From the NCBI RefSeq assembly GCF_900116255.1, contig NZ_FPAI01000001.1, positions 62,001 to 126,000 on the forward strand: 64,000 nucleotides of DNA. Reading direction: 5' to 3'. The DNA is from Halolactibacillus miurensis. GTDB lineage: Bacteria > Bacillota > Bacilli > Bacillales > Amphibacillaceae. The notes beneath the pieces are model-generated. The model was not told the DNA's origin, searched no databases, and worked only from the letters and a program-made list of their open reading frames with translations. The translations under genes and the position numbers were made by a program. The stretch's first letter is position 1, and each line of letters starts with the position of its first letter. Below are positions 9,191 to 19,059 of the stretch, piece after piece.

Positions 9191-12100
9191 ATGCAAAAAT
9201 TCACACACCGAGAAGAAGCAGAAATTGAATCGCATTTGATTGATGTCTTAGGTGAAGGACATAATCAATGGACGTATCGGTCGGACTTAAAGTCAGAAGC
9301 TGATCTGTGGGCGAACTTACGTCAAAAGATTACACACAATAACCTATCTGAACTCAATGAACAGCCGTTAACGGATAAAGAGTTTGAGGCAGTAAAGACC
9401 GAGTTATTATTGCGTACGCAAACCCCATTCGATGCAGCTAAATGGTTAAAAGGTGAAAACGGGATTGCGAGAATCACGATCGAACGAGAAGATAGTCAGT
9501 TAGGTTCAGCCTCACTCATTCTTTACTCAAACCAAGACATTGGTGGGGGTATCTCAAGTTATGAAGTCGTGAATCAAATTGCGAAACAAAGCAGTCGAGA
9601 GAATGGCCGGGATCGTCGTTTTGACGTGACGTTATTAATTAACGGGTTACCGATTGTTCAGATTGAGTTAAAGAAAGTCACGGCCAAAGACGGGGTCTAT
9701 CAAGCGTTTAATCAAGTAAAGAAATATGCAGAAGAAGGTATGTTTCGAAACAATATCTTTTCAACCTTACAGCTTTTTGTCGTGTCGAATGAACAAACGA
9801 CCCGTTACTTTGCGAATGCCTTGCCAAAGAATATGCACCGGAAGTTCTTATTTAGCTGGCGCACAAAAGACAATAAAAAGGTTGAAAACTTATATGAGTT
9901 CTGTAAACAGATGTTAAACATTCCTGATGCCCACCGGTTGATTGCGCATTATACGATTGTGAGTGAAGACCAAGATAATAAAATATTAATGGTCTTACAT
10001 CCGTACCAAGTCCATGCGATTGAAGCATTATTTGTTTCGGCAAATAAACACGAATCCGGTTATGTCTGGCATGCGACCGGCTCAGGTAAAACACTCACGA
10101 GTTTTGTTTCGACGAAGCTACTCGCAAGAAAGTCTGGGATTGACCGAACGATTATGTTGGTGGACCGTAAAGATTTAGATAATCAAACCACGAGCGAGTT
10201 CACGAAGTTTGCCTCAGAGTTTAATACAGGGATGTCGACAGGGACTGCTGTTTCAAATAGTTTAATTGTTGGGACAGGGAGTTCAAAAGAGCTAAGTAAC
10301 ACATTACTTGCAGAGGCAAACTCTAATGTTGTCATTGTAACAACGAGACAAAAACTTGATTCCGCCTTGAAATATGCGAAAAAACAAGAAGAACAAAAGG
10401 GCACCAATCGTTATAAAAAACTGATGGGTCAACACATTGTTTTTATCGTGGATGAATGTCACCGGGCCTTAAGTGCCGAGAACATGGAAGAAATTAAAGC
10501 CTTCTTCCCTAACTCAACGTGGTTTGGTTTTACGGGTACACCCATATTTGAAGAAAATAAAAAACAAGCCAAAGGTCAATTAGCACGAACAACGTATGAT
10601 CAATATGGTGACGTGTTACATACCTATACAATTAAAAATGCTTTAGAAGATGGTTCAGTGCTAGGTTTTCAAGTGGAACACGAAACTACGATTGAACCGA
10701 CATCATTAGATAATATGATTTTCCAACAATTAAAGCTGAGCGATAAGTATATGTCATCGACACCTGAACAAGTGAATCGTGTCATTGATGAGATGGATGG
10801 CATAGAGAAAGAGAAATACTTAGATAATAGTATATATGAACGTGATGAGCACATTGATAAAGTCATTCGTAAAATCTTTCGTCCAGATAACGCGTACACA
10901 AAGTTTGATTTTAGAAATGGTCACCCAACAAAGTCAGCGATTCTAACGACAAGCTCGATTGAGATGGCGAAGAAGTATTACTATGCGATTAAAGTAATGA
11001 CAAAAGAAGCAAATTGGTTAGAGCAGTCGTTTCCTGACCATCCTATCCGTCAAGGACGCACGATGAATGATCCAGATTTCCCGCGGATTGCGATCACCTA
11101 TTCATTAGATGAAAATACAGAGAATGCCGAAGGCAAACAAAGTGAAATGAATCAGATTATAGAAGAGTATAACGGCTATTATGATACAACTTGGACGTTA
11201 TCTGATATTGAACGCTATAACGGGGATATTAATAACCGATTGGCACGAAAGAGAGCGGAGTTTAAACAATTTGGTCGTCAAGTGGATTTAGTTATTGTTG
11301 TTGACCGGTTACTCACTGGCTTTGATGCACCGACGGTGCAAACGCTTTTTGTTGATCGTAACTTGGAGTATGCTGGACTCATACAAGCATTCTCACGGAC
11401 GAATCGGACCTATCCCGAAAAGACAAAAGGATTAATTGTCACATTCCGTAAACCGTATAAGATGGAACAGAATGTAGCCAATGCGACAAAACTTTACTCT
11501 GAAGCAAGGGATGAATCAGGGTTGATTTATCCTACGTATGATGAATCAAAGAAACGGTTCAAACAAGCCTATAAAAAAATCAATGAATTTACGGTTATCC
11601 CAGGGAAGATGGATGAGCAAACACCACTGGAAGACCGGATAGAATATGTTAAAGCTTATCAAGAGCTTAATAACGCCTATGAAGCGCTTGTTACTTATGG
11701 TGATTATAATAATGAGATGGATCAATCAAAGGCAATGCAACAACAAGTCTCTATCTTAAAAGAACAAGCGGGTGTTTATGAAACGGTTAAAGGTTCCCTC
11801 GTTGATATCGATGAAAAAGATGAAGATGATGCTCCGGATTTCTCTGATATCGCGTTTTATAGTGACAATTCAACGAAGCTCTATGACATCGATGCTGCTT
11901 ATATTGATCAATTACTAGGCACTTATGCGGCCAACAGTGCTGATGTCCGTGAGGAGATCGAAAAAGCCCTCCAGAAGTTGAACAAAACAGAAGTGGTTAA
12001 AGAGGTTTACCGAGAGATATTAAATGCGATTGATCACGATAATATTGATCAATCAGAAGATATCTTTGCGATAAAGCGTCAATTTTTTACTGATCAGAAA

Positions 12101-12352
12101 AACGAAGTGATTGATGCATTTGCGAGTACATGGCATGTTTCAGTAAATGAACTACATGCATCAGCCATTCAATATGTGTATGGTATGGAATCTATTCCGA
12201 ACGTTAAAAGCATTATTGAAAGTAAAGACTATGAGGCTTATAAAGAACAGCATCCAGATGTTAAACCATTTAAGTATCCGCAAATGATGAAGCGAGCGTG
12301 GCGTAAAGTGCTGGATGAGCAAGTTGTGCCATTAGATAACGAGTTGAAATAA
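9191..12352 (+). CDS. hsdR: Type I restriction-modification, restriction/translocase subunit R
   Basis: A 1,053-residue HsdR. The N-terminal PD-(D/E)xK-type nuclease is seen around residues 140-165 (RRFDVTLLINGLP, then QIELKK). The SF2 translocase follows, with Walker A ATGSGKT near residue 298, the DECH box in IVDECHRALS near 420, FGFTGTP near 447, and LLTGFDAPTVQTLFVD plus QAFSRTNRTYP near 710-740. The C-terminal 270 residues are the helical domain that docks on HsdM. The start is taken as ATG at 9191, because AGGAGG at 9177-9182 is 8 bases upstream; an in-frame GTG at 9182 overlaps that site. Confidence 0.95.
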   Translation: MQKFTHREEAEIESHLIDVLGEGHNQWTYRSDLKSEADLWANLRQKITHNNLSELNEQPLTDKEFEAVKTELLLRTQTPFDAAKWLKGENGIARITIEREDSQLGSASLILYSNQDIGGGISSYEVVNQIAKQSSRENGRDRRFDVTLLINGLPIVQIELKKVTAKDGVYQAFNQVKKYAEEGMFRNNIFSTLQLFVVSNEQTTRYFANALPKNMHRKFLFSWRTKDNKKVENLYEFCKQMLNIPDAHRLIAHYTIVSEDQDNKILMVLHPYQVHAIEALFVSANKHESGYVWHATGSGKTLTSFVSTKLLARKSGIDRTIMLVDRKDLDNQTTSEFTKFASEFNTGMSTGTAVSNSLIVGTGSSKELSNTLLAEANSNVVIVTTRQKLDSALKYAKKQEEQKGTNRYKKLMGQHIVFIVDECHRALSAENMEEIKAFFPNSTWFGFTGTPIFEENKKQAKGQLARTTYDQYGDVLHTYTIKNALEDGSVLGFQVEHETTIEPTSLDNMIFQQLKLSDKYMSSTPEQVNRVIDEMDGIEKEKYLDNSIYERDEHIDKVIRKIFRPDNAYTKFDFRNGHPTKSAILTTSSIEMAKKYYYAIKVMTKEANWLEQSFPDHPIRQGRTMNDPDFPRIAITYSLDENTENAEGKQSEMNQIIEEYNGYYDTTWTLSDIERYNGDINNRLARKRAEFKQFGRQVDLVIVVDRLLTGFDAPTVQTLFVDRNLEYAGLIQAFSRTNRTYPEKTKGLIVTFRKPYKMEQNVANATKLYSEARDESGLIYPTYDESKKRFKQAYKKINEFTVIPGKMDEQTPLEDRIEYVKAYQELNNAYEALVTYGDYNNEMDQSKAMQQQVSILKEQAGVYETVKGSLVDIDEKDEDDAPDFSDIAFYSDNSTKLYDIDAAYIDQLLGTYAANSADVREEIEKALQKLNKTEVVKEVYREILNAIDHDNIDQSEDIFAIKRQFFTDQKNEVIDAFASTWHVSVNELHASAIQYVYGMESIPNVKSIIESKDYEAYKEQHPDVKPFKYPQMMKRAWRKVLDEQVVPLDNELK

Positions 12353-12841
12353 TCTTGATTGTAGTATGTTGTTAACTTAGTAACATAAATGAGCCTGTCT
12401 ATAAAAAGATATGGTTTTATAATGGTAATTAAACGATACTACACTAATATGAAATGATAGTTATACAAAACGAAATACTATATATAGATTTGTGATATAT
12501 ATTATCTGCATTTTGTTTTTTAGCGGTATATTATAATGTATCATTAGATGGTAAATTTTTGAATAGTTTCAAGTTAGAATTATTGGGTTTAATTTAATGA
12601 AAATGAGTACATTAAGTGCCGAATTATCATAATGTTAAGGCGATATTGCTATGTCTAATATAAATACCCTATGAAATAATTGTATATATGGCGATAGGGA
12701 GCTGTAATCTTCTAAGTTAAATTAAAGAAGAATATTAGCTCTGAAATTGCTATATTAACATTTTCTTAGACTTTTTAGGTGATTTGTTGAAGTAGTGTGG
12801 TTAGCTTTTTTCGAACAAATAAAAAAATGTGGAGGGATATT
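12353..12841. other. AT-rich gap between hsdR and the SIR2-like gene
   Basis: About 490 bases with no open frame of note and no hairpin with a T tail that I could call a terminator. It presumably holds the promoter of the SIR2-like gene, but no convincing -35/-10 pair stands out in this AT-rich DNA. Confidence 0.4.
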
Positions 12842-14384
12842 ATGAGTTTACCGAAATTATCTATTTTTTTTTGGTGCAGGTGCAGAAATAGGGTATGGTT
12901 TACCTTCTGGAGGGAAATTTGCATTGGATATCTTTAGAACTTCAAATGAAGAGGACAAAGAAATTTTCCGAAAAAAAATTCATTCAATAGATAGAATGTC
13001 TCAATTGGCTACTCAATGGTTACCTGATAATTATGCAAATAAAAGATTAAATGTATTTGGTAAAGGTGAGTTTGAAGGTCTGATTGCATCTAGTTTAGAG
13101 AATAGAAGACAGAATATTTTAAATTATCTTAACAACTTTGATGAAAATGTTTTAGTGCTATTAAGCGATTGGACAGTGACAGATAACATTATTAATAGTA
13201 AATTCACTGAAGAGACAGAAGAACAAATTGGTCAAAAGAGGTATAGTCAGACCATAAGATTAAATGAAAAACTTGCTACTCAAGTTCCATTGTTTGATTC
13301 TGCTTATTTTTCAGCATTTTTAAGGTTATTGCAAATTCATCCTCAGGATAGGTACTTGAAGAGGATTATTCGTGCTATTTTAGAACTATTGGTTGGGGCG
13401 TTTGGTCAAAATTTAGTTTCTCAACTAAATGAAGAATTATTTACCCAAGCTCCCGATGAAATCAGTGTATTTGATGATTTAACTGGTATTTTCTCATTAA
13501 ATTATCAAGGTGTAGGACAAACAGGTATGGAGATTATAATTGAAGAGCAACCTATTGAAATAGATGATACTACAGAGGGAATAACAATTTTTAAAGAGTT
13601 AGGACGATCCATTTTAGAAGACATATACTGTCAAGCAATGGATTATCAATCATTAATAGATAGCCATTTTAGATATCTCTATAATCCTAAAGCGCACTGG
13701 GCTAAATTTAGTCGTATTGCTATCTTTCTTCATACTGTTCAACGATATATTATAGAAAATGTCAACATTGATGCACAAAGGTTAAAGGACGGTCCCGGAT
13801 ATTATCATGACTTGATAGATTTACAAGAAGAATTTAACTTGATTGCAGTTGGCACAACTAACTATAATAATTTTGTTAAACAAGTAATTAAAGGAACAAG
13901 TATAGAACAGACTCCGGTGTATCATTTAAATGGCAGTGTCAATGATTATTATGATCCTTATAAAAATGAAATATTAACAATACCATCAGCTATTGAAGAA
14001 GAAGGAAGAATCTTAGTGCCATTTATGTTTACCCAAAGTGGGGTAAAGCCTTTAACTTCTGTAGAAATGTCTCGTAAATACGTTGAACTATATGATCACT
14101 TTATCGATTCTGACATTATAAGTGTTATAGGATATGGGTTTAATAGCGATGATGGACATATAAATGGTTTGTTTAGGAGTTTAGTAGAAAAAGAAAATAA
14201 AAAACTTTATATCTTCCACTATAAAGATAGTAATGAAACGAATACCCAAATCGAAAGATATTATCAAGAAAAATTGCGTCTAAATTCAACTAGTAATATA
14301 AAAGTTTTTCTAATGGATAAACAGCGCAATGTTAATGATGAGATTTGGTTTAATAGTCTTGTTAAAGAATTAGTAATGAGTTAA
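12842..14384 (+). pseudogene. SIR2-domain defence-type protein, frame broken in a T9 run
   Basis: With one T removed from the nine-T run at 12864-12872 the frame is open from ATG 12842 (GGAGGG site just upstream) for 513 residues. It then starts MSLPKLSIFFGAGAEIGYG, with the NAD-binding motif GAGAEIGYGLPSGG of SIR2 proteins. Other SIR2 features follow in the lower frame: AVGTTNYNNF near residue 338, YHLNGSVNDYY near 360, and VIGYGFNSDDGHINGLF near 430. As written, translation from 12842 meets a TAG after about 30 codons. The only in-frame start is TTG at 12924, beyond the nucleotide-binding motif. Standalone SIR2 proteins in defence islands are known NAD-depleting abortive-infection effectors. 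The break may be a true mutation, a slippage on/off switch or a sequencing error. Confidence 0.75.
12864..12872 (+). repeat. Nine-T homopolymer inside the SIR2-like gene
   Basis: The run lies 22 bases inside the coding region, directly before the NAD-binding motif. Eight T would restore the full reading frame; nine put it out of frame. Such runs are typical sites of slipped-strand mispairing. Confidence 0.8.
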
Positions 14385-15197
14385 ATATAAGAATCTTTGG
14401 TATAAAATTAAATATATATTTTAATCAAAGAAATGGTGTTCTAATTGCTTTACATGCTAACAGTATGACACCTTTATTACAATTATTCATAATAGCCTCT
14501 CAGATTTTATTGGTAGCGGGCAGGATATTATTCGCATTGTTATAGTTGTTAGTATCGAAAATTAATGCGGGTGTTCAAATACTAGTTCTTTTCAGAAGTT
14601 ACTCATATAGCGATCATCATAAGGTTTGTTATTGCTGTGTCTTCTTTTCTCAATACGGCACTCAATTCAATAGTCAAAATCAAAATACTAGATTTATCTA
14701 CAAGCGCTAAAATACCATTGTTCGTAAATGTTAAAGCAATATTTACTTTGTTTAAGGCAAAGGAATTAACATTTTCATCTGTGAGCATGACTTTTTGGCC
14801 GTATTTTACCAACAAGAATTAATTACGATAAACTACATTTCAATTATGCTATATACATTACCACTAGTGACAAGTTATTTAGCACCACATACTAAGGTAT
14901 TTACCACCCAATCCGAACCTATTCATCAGCACGTTAAAATAACTATATATCATGGAGATTTCTAGAGAGATCCAATGGCTTCACACCGAACCTCATGCGG
15001 ACATGGTTCTTGGCCAGAGAATCAACTGAATTCATGCTGAATCAGACCAATGAGGTAACCATGCCCGCTGCTCAATATAAAATCTAGATCCATACGAGTA
15101 ATGGTAAGTCATTTGTCATACGTTGGTACATTTCTTGGCAAGCCTGGTAAATATCATTGGCAGTAGTCACTTGAGTCTGAATATGAGGAGAGGTTAA
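14385..15197. other. Gene-poor stretch with decayed coding remnants
   Basis: Contains the DUF1456 remnant (listed separately). On the minus strand at about 14960-15190 there is a patch that reads in two frames as HIQTQVTTANDIYQACQEM and then SGHGYLIGLIQHEF, with stops between. It looks like the remains of an unidentified gene. The stretch at 14385-14560 holds nothing I recognise. Confidence 0.4.
14560..14815 (-). pseudogene. Decayed copy of the DUF1456 gene
   Basis: The minus strand here matches the C-terminal half of the intact DUF1456 gene at 16377-16883. LTDENVNSFALNKVNIALTF and ELSAVLRKEDTAITNL correspond to LTDENVNNLVLKKVKIALTL and ELSAVLRKEGHRNYKP. The N-terminal half is missing and the 3' part is out of frame. 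It is a truncated, diverged paralogue. Confidence 0.8.
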
Positions 15198-15863
15198 ATG
15201 TTAATTGCTGACTTATTGAAGGTTTACAATGAAAATTACGGATTAGTGCGTAGATTTATTTATAGTTTTAAGAAAAACAAGTTCATTATAATTCCATATA
15301 TTGTTATTATAGCGTTGCCAGGTGTTTTTTACTTAAGTTTAACAGTAGATGATAGAATAATAAGTACATTAATGATGGTATTGACTGTGAGTTTCTATTT
15401 CAGTTCAATTGTTTATGCTAGTTATATTCACCAGAAAATTATAGTTAGTGATTATAAAAGTATAAACGAATACGAAGAACATAAAATAGAAAAAATTGAT
15501 CTATGTATAAAAGAAAATGTCAAAATAAACTCTGAGGAAGATTACCAACTAATAGATACGTTATTGGTAAAAGAGATTAAACTTCTTGAAGATAGCAAGA
15601 AGATTCCCCTTTCTATTATCATAAGACAACTAATTGTTTCAGTTTTAATTACAGGATTGTTAACATATAGCTTAAGAGAGTTGATGAATGGGAATAATGA
15701 AGTTGGAATGCCATTATTTAAACTTTATATGTTGATTTTAGGAACTATGATAATGATTAGCTCATTTCTGTACATGTTAAAAGAGTTTTCGAAAATAAAT
15801 AAGTTGAAGCAAATAAGTAAAATTATCACAGAACTTCAATTGAGGAAGTATCAAAATAAGTGA
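15198..15863 (+). CDS. Unknown membrane protein with four predicted TM segments
   Basis: A 221-residue protein I do not recognise. Hydrophobic segments lie at about residues 31-50, 56-77, 142-162 and 173-194. A charged 60-residue cytoplasmic loop (rich in Glu, Lys and Ile) separates the two pairs, and a basic tail (KINKLKQISKIITELQLRKY) ends the protein. GAGGAGAGG precedes the ATG. It sits alone between two decayed stretches, next to a SIR2-like defence gene, so a membrane component of a defence or surface system is possible, but nothing in the sequence shows that. Confidence 0.65.
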   Translation: MLIADLLKVYNENYGLVRRFIYSFKKNKFIIIPYIVIIALPGVFYLSLTVDDRIISTLMMVLTVSFYFSSIVYASYIHQKIIVSDYKSINEYEEHKIEKIDLCIKENVKINSEEDYQLIDTLLVKEIKLLEDSKKIPLSIIIRQLIVSVLITGLLTYSLRELMNGNNEVGMPLFKLYMLILGTMIMISSFLYMLKEFSKINKLKQISKIITELQLRKYQNK

Positions 15864-15902
15864 GAGAATGAGACGGTTTATAGGAGAAAATGAAATAATA
15901 GC

Positions 15903-15936
15903 GAGGTAAAACCTTTCACTTTTAAGCTTTTACCTC
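15903..15936. terminator. Hairpin downstream of the unknown membrane protein
   Basis: GAGGTAAAA (15903-15911) and TTTTACCTC (15928-15936) form a perfect 9-bp stem with a 16-base loop. It can act on either strand; on the plus strand only a short T-rich stretch follows. Confidence 0.45.
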
Positions 15937-15938
15937 TT

Positions 15939-16050
15939 GTGTGCGCAGGCATGGGTGTCTTCTATGAGGAAGAATCTAAAGGAAGCCGGAAGCAAACAGT
16001 TGAACGGAAGATAGAGTCACCCAGGTTAAGGAGAACTTGATATATCGACT
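15939..16050 (+). mobile_element. 5' fragment of a group II intron
   Basis: The block begins with GTGCG-type intron start sequence (GTGTGCGCAGGCATGGGTG) and continues with TGAGGAAGAATCTAAAGGAA and GCCGGAAGCAAAC, which I recognise as domain I sequence common at the 5' end of bacterial group II introns. No reverse transcriptase (LtrA) gene, domain V or 3' end follows, so only about 110 bases of the 5' end survive. Identification is by recalled motif, not by folding. Confidence 0.5.
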
Positions 16051-16376
16051 AAATCTTATTCTTTCAATGTTAGGCCCATGTGACGTGCTCTCATTTCCAC
16101 AGGTTTAACCGACTTTAACGAAACTCTCTAGTCTAGTATAACTTATTAATTACACTTGAATTGTAAAGTCAAATGTATAAACTTTATTTAAAGTGAATAT
16201 AAATATATGGAAAAAAGTATACTTATGATATGCCAACCCTAAAATATCCTTTTTTATACTATAATTATAATAATAGGATTGGTAAATCTATAAACGAGCA
16301 CGTCAAACATCGAGGATCTAAGCATTCAAAAAAACTGTACTAACGTTTGTATTTAAATTACTGCTATTAGTAGAAT
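16051..16376. other. AT-rich gap, nothing recognised
   Basis: About 330 bases between the intron fragment and the end of the DUF1456 gene. No open frame, hairpin terminator or repeat that I can support. Confidence 0.4.
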
Positions 16377-16883
16377 TTAAAGCCGGTATTCAAGCGCTAA
16401 CCCCTTTAAGAAGTTCCTCATGTACCGGTCCCCACAAGGTTTGTAATTACGATGGCCTTCTTTTCTCAGTACAGCACTCAATTCACTAGTGGAGATTGAA
16501 ATACCCGCTTTCTCTAAAAGCGCTAAGATATCATCGCTCGTCAGTGTTAAAGCAATCTTTACTTTCTTTAAGACCAAGTTATTAACATTTTCATCTGTTA
16601 AGCTGACTTTTTGCGGCGCTTTTTTAGCGGGGTCTTGTTTACCGCGTTTAAAGATAATGAAGCCATCTAAGAAAGCATTCAACTGTGGGTTCGTGCAAGC
16701 TATCTCGTATTCATTTTCAGTGAATGCATCGGTATCATCTGTTTTTCCGTTCGTTTTTGTTAACATGTCCTGGACCGTTTCTTTGTCAATCTTCTCTTCA
16801 CCTAAGGCGAAAATGTCGACCATTTCTTCATCTTTTAAATCAAGCGCATATCTTAACCTAATCAATAAATCATTATTATTCAT
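16377..16883 (-). CDS. yehS: DUF1456 (YehS-like) protein
   Basis: A 168-residue protein built of two DUF1456 repeats. The first has NNDLLIRLRYALDLKDEEMV (residues 2-21) and IDKETVQDMLTK. The second has LTDENVNNLVLKKVKIALTL near 94 and ELSAVLRKEGHRNYKPCGDR near 135, with RNFLKGLALEYR at the end. The family is widespread in bacteria and without a known function; the repeats are helical and SAP/HTH-like. The RBS GGAGGTCC lies directly before the ATG, and a good minus-strand promoter lies at 16957-16985. Confidence 0.85.
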   Translation of the reverse strand: MNNNDLLIRLRYALDLKDEEMVDIFALGEEKIDKETVQDMLTKTNGKTDDTDAFTENEYEIACTNPQLNAFLDGFIIFKRGKQDPAKKAPQKVSLTDENVNNLVLKKVKIALTLTSDDILALLEKAGISISTSELSAVLRKEGHRNYKPCGDRYMRNFLKGLALEYRL

Positions 16884-16956
16884 TATGGACCTCCATTAGT
16901 TATCTGCTTATTCATCATTTCGAACGCGCGTGCAATCCGAGCGAATGTTTAGGTTA

Positions 16957-16985
16957 ATTCTAGACCAAACAGATAGAAGCGTCAA
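16957..16985 (-). promoter_or_regulatory. SigA-type promoter of the DUF1456 gene
   Basis: On the minus strand TTGACG (16985-16980) and TAGAAT (16962-16957) are separated by 17 bases, about 70 bases before the start codon. This is a near-consensus vegetative promoter. Confidence 0.75.
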
Positions 16986-17208
16986 TCAGCGTAAGTGCAA
17001 CATCGTTACACCCGTTTGTTGTTTAGTTATAATCAGGCCGCTGCTTTCAATTATTCGTTGCTAGATAGATACAGCTTGTAACCATATTAATGAGCAATCT
17101 GATAATCATTAATTGTTAGGCATCTAAAATATTAGTCAAAGGGCTTTTACTTTTCACCTGTTAAGACGATATTAATTTAGATAGACAGATGAAAAGAGGA
17201 ACTTTACT

Positions 17209-18945
17209 ATGAGACTTAATATTCGAAAAAAATTATTGATTATTACAACGTTACTTCTATTACTTCCAAGCTTAACGATTGGTATGGTCAGTTACTATTC
17301 GGCCAGTGACCACTTAAACACCTCAGGTGAAACAACCATTCAAAATGCAGTGGAAATGGCACTTCAGTTAATAGATTCTATGGACCAACAAGTAAAGAGC
17401 GGTCAACTCACACTTGAAGAAGCGCAAGAACAAGTCAAAGTGTATTTACTTGGCGAACGTCAAGCAGATGGTACACGACCGGTGACATCAACGATTGACT
17501 TAGGTAAGAACGGTTATTTTGTTATTTATGACCAAGAAGGGCTAGAAGTCGCTCACCCAACAATTGAAGGCGAAAATGTCTGGGATGTTCAAGACCGCGA
17601 GGGTCAATTCCTTGTCCAAAATCAAATCCAGGCCGCTCTAGATGGTGGTGGTTTTACGACGTATGCTTGGGCTTTTCCAGATGACCCCAATCGTATTGGA
17701 GATAAAATCATGTACAATGCACTCGACCCTAACTGGGGCTGGGTGGTAACAGCAGGTTCTTATATGGAAGACTTTAATGAAGGCTCACAAGATATTTTGT
17801 GGACCGTCGTGATCACAACGACTATTGCCTTAATTGTAGGCATTATCTTTTCCGTTCTATTTGCTAACCATATTTCACGCCCAATTAAAGCAATCAGAGC
17901 GTACCTACTCGACCTTAGTCAAAATCAACTAGACATGCCTGATCTGGTGTATAAACGTCAAGATGAAATCAATGATTTAGCTGAAAGTTTAAATCTTATG
18001 AAAAACAATCTTAGTGACATGATTGGTAAAATTTCAAGCGTGTCGCATACCTTGGCTGCTTCGTCTGAACAACTAAGCGCAAGCAGTGAAGAGACGAATA
18101 AAGCAACGGAGCAAATTGCGTCATCAATTATGTCCGTCTCTGAAAGTTCAGATCGTCAAAGTCAGATGGCTCAACAATCGATGACGACCGTTGAAACGAT
18201 TGCGGAGCGGATTAATAGTATTGAAGACAGTATTAGTCGAGTGAATACATCAGCTGAAACGTCTGCTGAGCGAGTAGAACGTGGACAAGAAGGCATTAAA
18301 GCGAGTGCAAAAGTCATGACGAACATTAAGGGTACAACGTCTAATGTATCGACATCTGTACACAAGCTCGGGGAAGAATCCAAACAAATTGGTAAAATTA
18401 TTAACGTTATTACTGATATTGCTGAACAAACGAACTTACTTGCCTTAAATGCCGCGATTGAAGCCGCCCGCGCGGGCGAGCACGGAAAAGGCTTTGCGGT
18501 CGTCGCAGACGAAGTAAGAAAATTAGCGGAAGAATCGAGTCAATCGGCGACCGATATTCGTACGTTGATTGAAAAAATCCAAATAGAGATTGAAAAGTCC
18601 GTCGACATGATGAAAGAAAACGAGACCGTTGTGATTGAAGGTCAACAAAAAATTGATGGCACGGGTAAAGCCTTTGATGCGATTCAATCAGCGACAACGG
18701 ATATTGTTTCACGGACGAAAGAGATGCTTGGTGCTATTCAGAGCATAAGCCAGGGTACAACCGACATGGTGAAGCGCAGTCAAGAAACAACGGATGATGT
18801 GATGCAGTCGGCAAGTGACGTCGAAACTGTTGCTGCCGCTTCTGATGAACAAAGTGCATCGATGGAAGAAATTGCGGCTTCTTCTGAGTCTCTCTCTCAT
18901 ATGGCTGAAGAATTAAGTGATATTGTAAATCAATTTAAGCTATAA
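17209..18945 (+). CDS. Methyl-accepting chemotaxis protein with Cache sensor
   Basis: A 578-residue chemoreceptor. A first membrane segment lies at residues 8-30. A periplasmic-side single Cache domain (about 35-190) includes [19 protein letters not shown] and [17 protein letters not shown], the common sCache_2 signature. A second membrane segment lies at about 195-218, HAMP at 220-272, and the long signalling coiled coil has its conserved tip [19 protein letters not shown] near residue 405. It would sense a small extracellular ligand, likely an organic acid given the Cache type (inference), and control CheA. A GACGATAT box at 17165-17172 resembles a SigD -10, but its -35 partner is poor. The gene stands alone and ends in a strong terminator. 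Confidence 0.93.
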   Translation: MRLNIRKKLLIITTLLLLLPSLTIGMVSYYSASDHLNTSGETTIQNAVEMALQLIDSMDQQVKSGQLTLEEAQEQVKVYLLGERQADGTRPVTSTIDLGKNGYFVIYDQEGLEVAHPTIEGENVWDVQDREGQFLVQNQIQAALDGGGFTTYAWAFPDDPNRIGDKIMYNALDPNWGWVVTAGSYMEDFNEGSQDILWTVVITTTIALIVGIIFSVLFANHISRPIKAIRAYLLDLSQNQLDMPDLVYKRQDEINDLAESLNLMKNNLSDMIGKISSVSHTLAASSEQLSASSEETNKATEQIASSIMSVSESSDRQSQMAQQSMTTVETIAERINSIEDSISRVNTSAETSAERVERGQEGIKASAKVMTNIKGTTSNVSTSVHKLGEESKQIGKIINVITDIAEQTNLLALNAAIEAARAGEHGKGFAVVADEVRKLAEESSQSATDIRTLIEKIQIEIEKSVDMMKENETVVIEGQQKIDGTGKAFDAIQSATTDIVSRTKEMLGAIQSISQGTTDMVKRSQETTDDVMQSASDVETVAAASDEQSASMEEIAASSESLSHMAEELSDIVNQFKL

Positions 18946-18973
18946 GATCAGTAAAATAACTTGATTATAATAG

Positions 18974-19020
18974 AACGAACCATATCTTCTAGTGAGTATT
19001 GAAGATATGGTTCGTTTTTA
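18974..19020 (+). terminator. Strong rho-independent terminator after the chemoreceptor
   Basis: AACGAACCATATCTTC (18974-18989) and GAAGATATGGTTCGTT (19001-19016) are perfect inverted repeats of 16 bp with an 11-base loop, followed by T-rich sequence. Confidence 0.92.
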
Positions 19021-19059
19021 TAATGAAAATGGCAACGTCACTTTGAAAATCAAGAGGTA

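Noticed and set aside
12842-14384. Thoeris or another named multi-gene SIR2 system
   Set aside because: No TIR, HerA, Argonaute or other partner gene is adjacent. The neighbour at 15198 is a membrane protein separated by 800 bases of decayed DNA.
16489-16899. 136-codon plus-strand frame over the DUF1456 gene
   Set aside because: The minus strand encodes a recognisable family with a good promoter and ribosome binding site. The plus frame is its shadow. The same holds for the small plus frame at 14637-14822 over the decayed copy.
17165-17172. SigD promoter for the chemoreceptor
   Set aside because: The GACGATAT box is good, but the expected TAAA about 15 bases upstream is not there (TTTA instead). 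It is mentioned only as a possibility in the gene entry.
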